Shown here one piece after another: positions 47,488 through 54,330 of a stretch of DNA of 54,330 nt. The notes under the pieces are model-generated. The model was not told the DNA's origin. It saw nothing but the letters and a program-made list of their open reading frames with translations, and made no database searches. Position numbers and translations under genes: made by a program. Each line of letters opens with the position of its first letter. The first letter of the stretch is position 1. The stretch comes from Pirellula staleyi DSM 6068 (GTDB taxonomy: Bacteria; Planctomycetota; Planctomycetia; Pirellulales; Pirellulaceae), in the NCBI GenBank assembly GCA_945900945.1, contig CAMDKL010000020.1, forward strand, positions 1 to 54,330. The letters are read 5' to 3'.

Positions 47488-47597
47488 TATTGAAGCCGTT
47501 AGTTCAACTATTGGCTGCGATTTCATCAGCCAAGCCGGGAGTCCAAACGACAAAAAAATCCCTTACTATCAAAACGTTCGAACGAAAGTTGATTAAC

Positions 47598-48698
47598 ATG
47601 AAACGAATTGGATCCCTGCGATGGATTTCGCTCCTGGCTGCCACGGCCGTATTTATTGGATGTGAAAGCAAACCTGAGGTGAAATCAGGGGTCGGTGCTG
47701 ACTCCAATGCAAAGTCAAACGCTGCCCCTAAGTTTTCGATCGCTTGGAGCGAGTACCCCTCCTGGAGCATTTTTGGAGTTGCGAGCGACGTCGGATTGAT
47801 CGACGGCGAAGCAGGGAAAATGGGATCCATCGAAAAGAAATACAACGTTGATATTGAGTTGAAGATTGCGACGTACGACAACTGCATCACTCTCTACGGC
47901 AATTCCCAAGCGGACGCCGTCTGCATCACCAATATCGACATTCTCGGTCCAGCCGCATCGCGGAAAAGTGTTGCAATCATGCCAACGTCTACCTCCAATG
48001 GTGCTGACGCATGCATCGCTGCTGGAATCGATTCGATCGACGCATTAAGTGGCAAAGTAACACGTGGTTTGGAAAAGAGCGTATCGCAATACTGTTTTGA
48101 CCGCTGTTTGGAAAAAGCTGGAAAAGACCCAGCGAAATTTCCCTTCTCACAAATGGATCCTGAACAAGCGGCGCAGGCTTTTCAGGGAAAGACGAGCGAC
48201 TTCCAGTCGATCATGGTCTGGAACCCCTTTGTTATGCAATCGTTGGCTAAACGACCTGATTCCAAGGTTTTGTTCGATTCATCGAGCATTCCAGAGGAAA
48301 TCATCGATATGGTTGTTATGGGAGCAGACTCGCTTAAAAAGCCTAGCGGAAAAGAGTTCGCGGCTGCCATCTTAGAAACTTTCTATGCGATGAACAAACG
48401 GATGGCAGATCCGGCCACAGCCGATAAAACGCTCATAGGCATCGGTGCCAAATTTGCACAATTAGAACTCGCCGATATGAAGAAAGTAGTCATACAGACT
48501 CGGTTCTACGGCGATCCAAAGGAAGCCATCGCGCTGTTCGCAAGCGACAAGTTTCAAAAGGAGACCATGCCGATGGTTAGCAAGTTCTGCGAAAAGTACG
48601 GATTGACCCCCAAGCCGACTGTCATTTCCTTCGGAACGGGGGAGGGCATGGTCGATTTCGATAGTTCATTCCTCAAGGCTAGCGAGGCGATCAAATAG
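47598..48698 (+). CDS. Substrate-binding lipoprotein related to the SBP-OmpA protein
   Basis: 366 residues from the ATG at 47598. The signal peptide ends in a lipobox (AATAVFIGC), so it is anchored to a membrane by its lipid. KFSIAWSEYPSWSIFGVA, YNVDIELKIATYDNCITLY, ADAVCITNIDILGPAAS and VISFGTGEGMVDFD fit the NMT1/SsuA-like binding fold. IMVWNPFVMQSLA, VLFDSSSIPEEIIDMVVM and AAILETFYAMN align with the matching blocks of the protein at 43902. No ABC permease or ATPase is adjacent. It may bind the same ligand on the periplasmic side as the SBP-OmpA protein. Confidence 0.82.
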   Translation: MKRIGSLRWISLLAATAVFIGCESKPEVKSGVGADSNAKSNAAPKFSIAWSEYPSWSIFGVASDVGLIDGEAGKMGSIEKKYNVDIELKIATYDNCITLYGNSQADAVCITNIDILGPAASRKSVAIMPTSTSNGADACIAAGIDSIDALSGKVTRGLEKSVSQYCFDRCLEKAGKDPAKFPFSQMDPEQAAQAFQGKTSDFQSIMVWNPFVMQSLAKRPDSKVLFDSSSIPEEIIDMVVMGADSLKKPSGKEFAAAILETFYAMNKRMADPATADKTLIGIGAKFAQLELADMKKVVIQTRFYGDPKEAIALFASDKFQKETMPMVSKFCEKYGLTPKPTVISFGTGEGMVDFDSSFLKASEAIK

Positions 48699-48741
48699 GC
48701 TACCGACAAGAACGCGACCAAAACGAAATGGAGATCCTCGA

Positions 48742-49860
48742 ATGACTCCATGCGACGCTCACTGGATGGGCCTGGCTCTGGAGCTCGCAAGTCGCGGACG
48801 TGGTTTCGTTGAACCCAATCCGATGGTCGGGTGCGTGGTTGTTGAGAACGACGAGTTGGTCTCATCAGGTTTCCATCAATTCTTCGGTGGTCCCCATGCT
48901 GAGGTTGAGGCGTTGTCCCATTGCGATCCAGATCGCGTAAAGAACTCGACCGTTTATGTGACGCTTGAACCGTGCAGCCATTTTGGAAAAACTCCGCCGT
49001 GCGTTGAATTGCTGATTCGTTATCGTCCAAAGCGAGTGGTGATCGCCATGCAAGATCCCTTTCCGGCGGTGGCGGGCCGTGGAATTCAATCTCTCCGTGA
49101 CAACTCCATCCAAGTCGACGTTGGAATACAGGACGAACAAGCGAGGGAGCTGAACGCCCCGTACCTCAAGCTGTTGGAGTTCGGGTTGCCCTGGGTCATT
49201 GCCAAGTGGGCCATGACTCTCGACGGTGCAATCGCTACGCATGGGCAAGATTCGAAATGGATCAGTAATGAACAGTCTCGCGTCGTCGTTCACGAACTAC
49301 GAAGTTGTATGGATGCAATCATCATTGGAATCGGGACAGCCATCGCGGACGATCCGCTCCTGACAACCAGGCTGCCATCCGGTTCGACTCCGGCTCGAGT
49401 AGCCAAGCGGGTCATCGTGGATCGGAACGGTCGATTATCACCGCAATCCCAACTCGTTCAGAGCATTCATGCCGGGCCTGTTATCGTCGCGACTTCGGAA
49501 CATGCCGATCAGGCTCGCGTTCGCAACCTAGCCGATGCAGGCTGCGAAGTCCTGATCATTCCCGAACAGGAGCTTTCCGGTTCGTTGCGATTCGTGCTCA
49601 AAGAACTTGGCGATCGACGCTGCACGAATGTTTTGATTGAAGGAGGCGGGACGTTGTTGGGAAATGCGTTCGATGAAAATTTGATCGACCAAATCCACTG
49701 TTTCATCGCACCCAAGATAGTAGGAGGATTGGGGGCCGTGCGACCCATTGCCGGAGTTGGCAAATCGCTTATGAGCCAAGCTGACCAATTGCACAGGATG
49801 ACGGTAGAGTGTTTGGGGGACAACGTCCACATCTCAAGCTTTCTGAGGCGGCAATGCTAG
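48742..49860 (+). CDS. ribD: Riboflavin biosynthesis deaminase/reductase RibD
   Basis: Bifunctional enzyme of riboflavin synthesis, 372 residues. The deaminase domain has MGLALELASRGRGFVEPNPM, HAEVEAL (zinc histidine and catalytic glutamate) and VTLEPCSHFGKTPPC (zinc cysteines). The reductase domain starts around PWVIAKWAMTLDGAIA and includes SNEQSRVVVHELR and VLIEGGGTLLG. No FMN riboswitch was seen upstream, and the other rib genes are elsewhere. It lies about 40 bases after the SBP lipoprotein gene. Confidence 0.96.
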   Translation: MTPCDAHWMGLALELASRGRGFVEPNPMVGCVVVENDELVSSGFHQFFGGPHAEVEALSHCDPDRVKNSTVYVTLEPCSHFGKTPPCVELLIRYRPKRVVIAMQDPFPAVAGRGIQSLRDNSIQVDVGIQDEQARELNAPYLKLLEFGLPWVIAKWAMTLDGAIATHGQDSKWISNEQSRVVVHELRSCMDAIIIGIGTAIADDPLLTTRLPSGSTPARVAKRVIVDRNGRLSPQSQLVQSIHAGPVIVATSEHADQARVRNLADAGCEVLIIPEQELSGSLRFVLKELGDRRCTNVLIEGGGTLLGNAFDENLIDQIHCFIAPKIVGGLGAVRPIAGVGKSLMSQADQLHRMTVECLGDNVHISSFLRRQC

Positions 49861-49881
49861 CCTGGATTATTCACAGGGTAT

Positions 49882-50590
49882 TTATTGAATCACCGTGACG
49901 GAGAATGGCTGGAGCGCTTCGGCGATAGCGGTGTTCCAAGTAGGGGCATCGCGTTTCGCAGCATACTCTTCGAGAACAAGAAAGTTCGACACCGGTTCTA
50001 TTGCAACCAAGCAGATCTGTGGATGAAACGTCTCGTCCTCACACAACGTGATTTCACGATGGGGCATTTGTTGGGCCAGTCGTGACTTTTCTTCTTGGCA
50101 GAACTTTTCGATAATGCATTCAATCGAGGCTGCAATCTTCTGCTGAGCTCCGTAGGATACGGCAATGAAGTGGTCCCGTTGGCTCAGCTCAAGCAGCCAA
50201 CAAATATTGCGGATACCGCCATCGTTGGCTTGACCAAACACTAGATGGAAAGCGCACAGAAGCGTATGTAGGAACTCGAGCCCGTGGGGTGATTCGAAAA
50301 AACTCGATGACCGTTGGATTCAGGCCGCTTTGCCTTTCGAGTCGAGCTCGATTTCGCATCCAGATCTGAGCAGTCGAACGCGCCACGCCATGGCCCGACG
50401 CAGATTGATTCAAAGAAGCTCCTAGGCGTTGATCCAAACGAATCTGATTGATCCGTTGAGAAATTTGGTCGCGTGCCCAGAGATGTTGTGATCGACGCCC
50501 ATTTAGCAAAGCAATTCCTTTTTTTCGGCTTCTTCCGTTCTTTTCGGCTGTCGCGAGAGAATGGGATCGCTGGGTAATCGCAAATGTCAA
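49882..50590 (-). pseudogene. Transposase-like gene, truncated and frameshifted
   Basis: The minus strand from about 50590 reads IALLNGRRSQHLWARDQISQ, SASGHGVARSTAQIWMRNRA up to TVIEFF. At a run of six T bases near 50295-50300 (coding strand TTTTTTC) the frame shifts by +1. It then reads FFESPHGLEFLHTLLCAFHL, VFGQANDGGIRNICWLLEL, RLAQQMPHREITLCEDETFH and FLVLEEYAAKRDAPTWNTAI, the style of a planctomycete transposase seen beside accessory genes. The reading ends abruptly after about 235 residues, with the rest missing. It is a dead or reduced mobile-element gene. Confidence 0.72.
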
Positions 50591-50594
50591 AAAT

Positions 50595-50635
50595 CTGTGA
50601 AAATCTGTGTTGATCCGTGGCTAGTTTCCATGTCT
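50595..50635 (+). repeat. AATCTGTG-type intergenic repeat
   Basis: AAATCTGTG and AAATCTGTG recur at 50590-50610, followed by TTGATCCGTGGCTAG. It resembles short repeats widespread between planctomycete genes. It lies just upstream of the transposase-like fragment. Confidence 0.45.
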
Positions 50636-50690
50636 ATTAGTAGTCAGTCGCTGAATTGACACGGTTTATTGGAGCCAAGAAGATAAACAG

Positions 50691-52046
50691 ATGCACACTT
50701 CACACATTGCAAAATTGCTAAACGGCCCGCCTGTTGTTCGCATTGGTTCTCGCCGCTGGTTTTTGGAAGTCGGCGCGGCGGGGCTGGCGGGCTCTCAACT
50801 GCTAGGTACAGCCGCTAATTCAATGGGCACCCTCCCACAATCCTCGGACCGCAAAGCGGTGATCCTAATTTGGCTTTCGGGTGGACCGAGTCAGCTAGAT
50901 ATGTGGGACCCAAAGCCTGATGCACCTGCAGAGATTCGCGGACCGTACGGAACAATTGCGACTAAACTAGCTGGAGTCCGTTTCTGCGAACACTTGCCTT
51001 TACAAGCTTCGATTGCCGATCAACTTTCAATTATCCGCTCGCTAGACTGTAGTGCGAGCAATCACACTCCTACCACCATGCAGGCCGGAAATCCATTAGC
51101 GCGGCGCACCGATGACGGCAAAGATGGTGGCGGTTACCCATCAATGGGTTCGGTCGCTGCCAAATTCCGTGGCCCAAACGTACAAAGCATGCCGCCATTC
51201 GTTGGCCTAGCCGATAGCTGGGTATCTGACGTATGGGAGGCTGGGGAAATGGGAAGGACTTACGCGCCTGTGAATGGGCGGGACATGTTGGGCAAGTTTG
51301 GTATGCCCTCGGGTTTGACGGTCGACCGTCTTCAAGACCGAGAGTCGATTCGGCGAGAATTGAGTCGACTCGGTAATCAACTCGATCAAAGCGATCCATC
51401 CACTGCGGCATTCGATCAGTATGCCAATCAAGCCCACGAGATGATCCTCTCCGGCAAAGTGGCCAAGGCATTTCGCATAGATGATGAACCGGATTCGTTG
51501 CGTGACGCCTATGGGAGGAGCAGTCTCGGCGAAAAGACATTGCTGGCTCGAAGATTGGTGGAATCGGGTGTTTCATTCGTCCTCGTCAGTGGCGCGTGGG
51601 GGTATTTCGACCATCATGGCGATAACGTTAAATGGGGCGGAATCGCAAAGGGACTAACTCCGCTCCTTCCTCAAATCGATCGAGCATTGCATGCATTGAT
51701 CCAAGACCTAACACAACGTGGTCTGTTGGACTCAACGCTTGTCCTGATGATGGGTGAATTTGGACGATCGCCACGCATCAATGCGGATGCGGGGCGAGAC
51801 CACTGGACAAATGTAATGTCGATGGTCATGGCAGGAGGGGGGTTGCGACATGGACAAGTGATCGGATCAACCAATCGACAGGGCGGTTCGATTGCCAGTA
51901 ATCCGGTTCGTCCGCAGGACCTTGCCGCTACCACGTTTCGCCATCTTGGCATTGATTTGGATGCGTCTTGGACCAATTCCCAGGGACGCCCGATACCAAT
52001 CGTATGTGAAGGCGGACGGCCGATTCCTGAGTTTTATAGTGGTTAA
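50691..52046 (+). CDS. DUF1501 exported protein
   Basis: 451 residues of the DUF1501 family, abundant in planctomycetes. The N-terminus SRRWFLEVGAAGLAGSQLLG resembles a Tat-type signal (only one clear twin arginine). Next come VILIWLSGGPSQLDMWDPKP, VRFCEHLPLQA, DRALHALIQDLTQRGLLDST, LMMGEFGRSPRINADAGRDH and AATTFRHLGIDLDASW, all family hallmarks with an alkaline-phosphatase/sulfatase-like fold. Its usual partner, a DUF1549/DUF1553 protein, is not adjacent; the transposase remnant lies in its place upstream. Confidence 0.9.
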   Translation: MHTSHIAKLLNGPPVVRIGSRRWFLEVGAAGLAGSQLLGTAANSMGTLPQSSDRKAVILIWLSGGPSQLDMWDPKPDAPAEIRGPYGTIATKLAGVRFCEHLPLQASIADQLSIIRSLDCSASNHTPTTMQAGNPLARRTDDGKDGGGYPSMGSVAAKFRGPNVQSMPPFVGLADSWVSDVWEAGEMGRTYAPVNGRDMLGKFGMPSGLTVDRLQDRESIRRELSRLGNQLDQSDPSTAAFDQYANQAHEMILSGKVAKAFRIDDEPDSLRDAYGRSSLGEKTLLARRLVESGVSFVLVSGAWGYFDHHGDNVKWGGIAKGLTPLLPQIDRALHALIQDLTQRGLLDSTLVLMMGEFGRSPRINADAGRDHWTNVMSMVMAGGGLRHGQVIGSTNRQGGSIASNPVRPQDLAATTFRHLGIDLDASWTNSQGRPIPIVCEGGRPIPEFYSG

Positions 52047-52233
52047 CACGACGACGCCATCGACCTCGGTCGGTGGAGCGATGACTGATAGGCTAGATGC
52101 CGCGACGCGCGATACCGCTGCCCCCCACCCAGCGTGGAGATCGACTTTCGTATCAAGTGCAGCCTGAGCTACAATGTGTTCTGTGATTCACAACTGATCA
52201 AAATAGACCGGTGGTCGATCCCAGGTAGACAAA

Positions 52234-52583
52234 CATGAGCACAGCAAAAAAAACTCGATTACCAGACGGAAGCGTCGTATTTAGAATTCCTAGATAAATC
52301 GGAGTTCCCTTTCGAATATGTGAACGGATATCTGCGTGCTATGTCCGCACCAACTGTTCGGCACAATAGGGTTGCTACGAATGCCTTGATTGCCTTTGGA
52401 ACGAAACTCAGGGGATCGAAGTGTCGAGCATTCAATTCCGATTCATTGGTTCGCATTCGACGCGGCGCGTCGACATGGCTGTATTTCCCCGATGCTTCGA
52501 TCATTTGCGAGAGCAACGGACAGACAGAGCGATTTCAAGACCAACCGATCGTCGTCGTGGAAGTCCTGTTCGGCGACAACTAG
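52234..52583 (+). pseudogene. Uma2-family gene, frameshifted and truncated by IS21-type end
   Basis: An ATG at 52234 starts MSTAK. At a run of eight A bases (52245-52252) the frame is off by one base. The correct continuation reads LDYQTEASYLEFLDKSEFPF, EYVNGYLRAMSAPTVRHNRV and FPDASIICESN up to PIVVVEV, all Uma2 (DUF820) features. The open part from 52320 retains them. After VEVL the sequence enters the IS21-type end (52567), adding FGDN and a stop. The remaining Uma2 C-terminus is missing. Confidence 0.78.
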
Positions 52584-52900
52584 ATATCCGCATTAGCGAC
52601 AACTAAATTTCCCGACTAGATTTTGGTCGATTTTTACTCGGGAGGAATCTTCTCCGGAGGTTGCGACGCAGTCGTTGCTTGTTGTCTTGCTTGGGCTTCC
52701 TCCAATCGACAGCTGCCTACGTTGAGCTCTATGATCGTGCTGTGGTGCACTAGGCGATCGATGGCTGCCGCAGTCGTCATCGCGTCCTTGAAGATCTGCT
52801 CCCATTTCGAAAACGGAAGGTTGCTGCTGATCAACATGCTCGTTCGCTCGTATCGATCCGCAATCAATGTAAACAACACTTCCATCTCTTCGCGACTCTG
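52567..52900 (-). mobile_element. IS21-family remnant B (right end plus istB 3' end)
   Basis: Shares its end TGTTCGGCGACAACTA with remnant A, including GCGACAACTA repeated 23 bases apart (52573 and 52596). The minus strand then encodes the istB C-terminus: EMEVLFTLIADRYERTSMLI, KDAMTTAAAIDRLVHHSTII and a tail rich in Ala, Thr, Pro and Glu. The match to remnant A stops at 52900. istA, the rest of istB and the other end are missing. Confidence 0.82.
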
Positions 52901-52961
52901 CCCGACGCCTTCATCAGCGGCTGCAACTGCATAGGCGCAAAGAATTGTTGATACTATTTCA

Positions 52962-53390
52962 CTACTTTCCCAGCGGACCGGTCAAATTGAAGTCGATCAC
53001 GTTTGGCTTGCCCTTCTCTACCTTAGCGGTTAAATCGGTGGTTGCCAAACTTGTGTGCTTGAATGGTACGGTAGGAGCCGGCAATGGACTTCGTGCCTCT
53101 GGCAACATATTTGCCTGGTCTTGCATGGCAACGACAATGACCTTGTAAGTACCTGGAGCTGCACCATCACCGGGTTTGTCTGTCTTAAGCGAATATGTCC
53201 CATCAGACTTAAGGTCACCATACGCAGAAGCATTGTCTGCAGATACGAAACTAATTGTGCCCGATGTAACGGGATTGTCCTTGTAAGTTACTTTGCCTGT
53301 GACAACTACTAGGTTGGAGTTGTCGCAACCGATCGCATTGACGATAACTGCTAGCACAAAGAACAATCCCCGGATCGCAGATCCTTTCAT
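52962..53390 (-). CDS. Small lipoprotein of planctomycete type
   Basis: 142 residues. Signal peptide with lipobox (LAVIVNAIGC), then a single beta-sandwich-like domain: VVTGKVTYKDNPVTSGTISF, SDGTYSLKT and APGTYKVIVVA, as in carboxypeptidase-regulatory-like domains next to DUF1559 genes. The ATG at 53390 is preferred to one at 53411. It follows the DUF1559 gene by about 115 bases, separated by a perfect 16-base hairpin. Function unknown. Confidence 0.8.
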   Translation of the reverse strand: MKGSAIRGLFFVLAVIVNAIGCDNSNLVVVTGKVTYKDNPVTSGTISFVSADNASAYGDLKSDGTYSLKTDKPGDGAAPGTYKVIVVAMQDQANMLPEARSPLPAPTVPFKHTSLATTDLTAKVEKGKPNVIDFNLTGPLGK

Positions 53391-53445
53391 ACAAACTCCT
53401 GTTATTTTCATAAACTAGTGTTAAGGCCACATGTAAGTAGAGATC

Positions 53446-53487
53446 ACACGCTTCCCTTTCCCTTGGTAATTGGAAAGGGAAGCGTGT
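53446..53487. terminator. Perfect 16-bp hairpin between DUF1559 and lipoprotein genes
   Basis: ACACGCTTCCCTTTCC (53446-53461) is perfectly inverted at 53472-53487 around a 10-base loop. It lies 18 bases after the DUF1559 stop. There is no T run, so it may be an intercistronic processing or stabilising structure rather than a true terminator. Confidence 0.75.
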
Positions 53488-53505
53488 AGCAAAGGTCTCT
53501 CGGCC

Positions 53506-54330
53506 CTACTGAAGCGAGACGACCTGTCCATCCGATACGGTCGCAAAATTCTGTAGCAATAACAGAGGAACCGACTTGGACATAAATTGAACACTGCCAT
53601 CACACATGGCGAAATTTGCTCCGCCAGTATGATTGCTCGTAAAGGGCGTTTCGTTGGTGAAGAAGGCTCCTGTATATCCAATCGGATAAGTCACGATCTT
53701 ATGATCTAGAAACAGCCATCCCTTTGTCGCACTGGGGGGATAGGCATAGTAACCCCAAGTCCAAGGCTGAATGCTGCCCCAACTGCGAGAAAACAAAGTC
53801 CGGCCGATAGCCGGAGACGTTTCACCGAGGAGGATGGTGTTGCTGGACCCATCAGTAATGGTACCAAAAGTGGTTTTGCTTTCTGGGTACATCACGCCTG
53901 ACTTGTTAAACCATTGATGTCTGCCTTGTGTTCCCTGTACGAGTGCCACGGTAGAGGCACCACCGTTCACACGATAGTGAAGTGCGCCCTGGTAAATCGC
54001 GCGGATGTCAGGAGTCGCTGCATTCCATGCATCGGGGCTTTGCGTGCCCAATTCTGAACTTGGGCAAATAAAGGATGGAATGGGATTCTCAAAAATCGGG
54101 TCTGCACCATTATGGGGAGCGGCCCTAATTCGCCATGGCATAATGAAATCCAATGCCGTCGCTTGGGTCGTAACGCCGTTCACGGTTACATTCGTGTTAA
54201 ATCCAGAGGTCATTGAATCAATTCGGTTTCTCAGATTTCCTTGTTCGAAGAACGGAAAGACTTTTCCAGGCCAGCCGATGCAATACAGCGAACCCGTCTT
54301 TTCCTGTCCACCGGTTGGAAAGGACCTGAA
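53506..54330 (-). CDS. DUF1559 protein, N-terminus beyond the window
   Basis: The C-terminal 274 residues of a DUF1559 protein, open to the right window edge. Upstream of an internal ATG at 54213 the reading continues as SLYCIGWPGKVFPFFEQGN, matching the family core around the conserved FFEQ. ITDGSSNTILLGETSPAIGR and the C-terminal H-x9-DG motif (NHTGGANFAMCDGSVQFMS) are diagnostic. Family members begin with a prepilin-type leader, which lies outside the window, so this is a pseudopilin-like exported protein and could be handled by a secretion system like the one at 15834-27098. It was once called SBP_bac_10. Confidence 0.92.
   Translation of the reverse strand, partial: FRSFPTGGQEKTGSLYCIGWPGKVFPFFEQGNLRNRIDSMTSGFNTNVTVNGVTTQATALDFIMPWRIRAAPHNGADPIFENPIPSFICPSSELGTQSPDAWNAATPDIRAIYQGALHYRVNGGASTVALVQGTQGRHQWFNKSGVMYPESKTTFGTITDGSSNTILLGETSPAIGRTLFSRSWGSIQPWTWGYYAYPPSATKGWLFLDHKIVTYPIGYTGAFFTNETPFTSNHTGGANFAMCDGSVQFMSKSVPLLLLQNFATVSDGQVVSLQ

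Noticed and set aside
48699-48741. An FMN riboswitch before ribD
   Set aside because: Only about 43 bases separate ribD from the gene upstream, too few for the element, and no FMN-box sequence is seen.
33781-52900. A composite transposon formed by the two IS21-type remnants
   Set aside because: Each remnant has only one end, both face the same way, and the DNA between them is largely housekeeping. Independent insertions followed by decay explain it better.

Overview
The window looks like a chromosome segment of a planctomycete, most likely a Rhodopirellula- or Pirellula-like member of the Pirellulales. The evidence is a DUF1501 protein, a DUF1559 protein with the H-X9-DG ending, a long type II secretion/type IV pilus-like operon of the planctomycete kind, an orphan rsmH with no division (dcw) genes around it, lpxB, short dispersed GCTAGCGCC-type intergenic repeats, and a moderate GC content. 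No rRNA, tRNA or CRISPR array was recognised.

Layout. 1-518: a broken junction where a membrane-protein fragment (minus) and a glycosyltransferase fragment (plus) meet head to head. 644-2287: an inositol-monophosphatase-family enzyme and a glycine-zipper exported protein. 2405-7248 (minus): sensor kinase, response regulator, NAD+-dependent DNA ligase and an ABC ATPase in one transcription direction. 7528-9367: two small orphan membrane proteins and a PP2C phosphatase. 9507-10736: lpxB. 11067-13854: ArgA-like GNAT, ThiO-like oxidase, TPR protein and tsaB in a tight plus-strand operon. 13898-14490: a GxxExxY nuclease-like gene bracketed by two imperfect hairpin repeats. 14630-15772: ispG. 15834-27098 (minus): a gspE-F-G-H-I-J-K-L-M/C-BON operon whose last seven genes are joined by six successive ATGA overlaps; no secretin gene lies in the window. 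27541-33715: a small membrane protein, a sugar isomerase-like protein, gap, ygiQ and nhaA.

33781-37115 is a graveyard of accessory DNA: a frameshifted IS21-type istB fused to an FRG-domain gene start, the C-terminal half of an XRE-type regulator, a PglZ C-terminal remnant and a helicase that has lost its Walker A region. The last two look like the remains of a Pgl/BREX-type phage-defence locus. 37847-43841 returns to housekeeping genes (dinG-like helicase, rsmF-like and rsmH methyltransferases, plsC-like acyltransferase).

43902-48698 is the best candidate for an undescribed system. It encodes a membrane-anchored substrate-binding protein fused to an OmpA domain, a two-TM coiled-coil protein, a PspA/IM30-like protein and a second, related substrate-binding lipoprotein, with no permease or ATPase. 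The PspA-like gene is bracketed by two related hairpin repeats. I infer an envelope-sensing or envelope-maintenance module.

48742-54330: ribD, a frameshifted transposase remnant, a DUF1501 protein, a Uma2-like gene broken by a frameshift and by a second IS21-type remnant, a small lipoprotein, and a DUF1559 protein that runs off the right edge.
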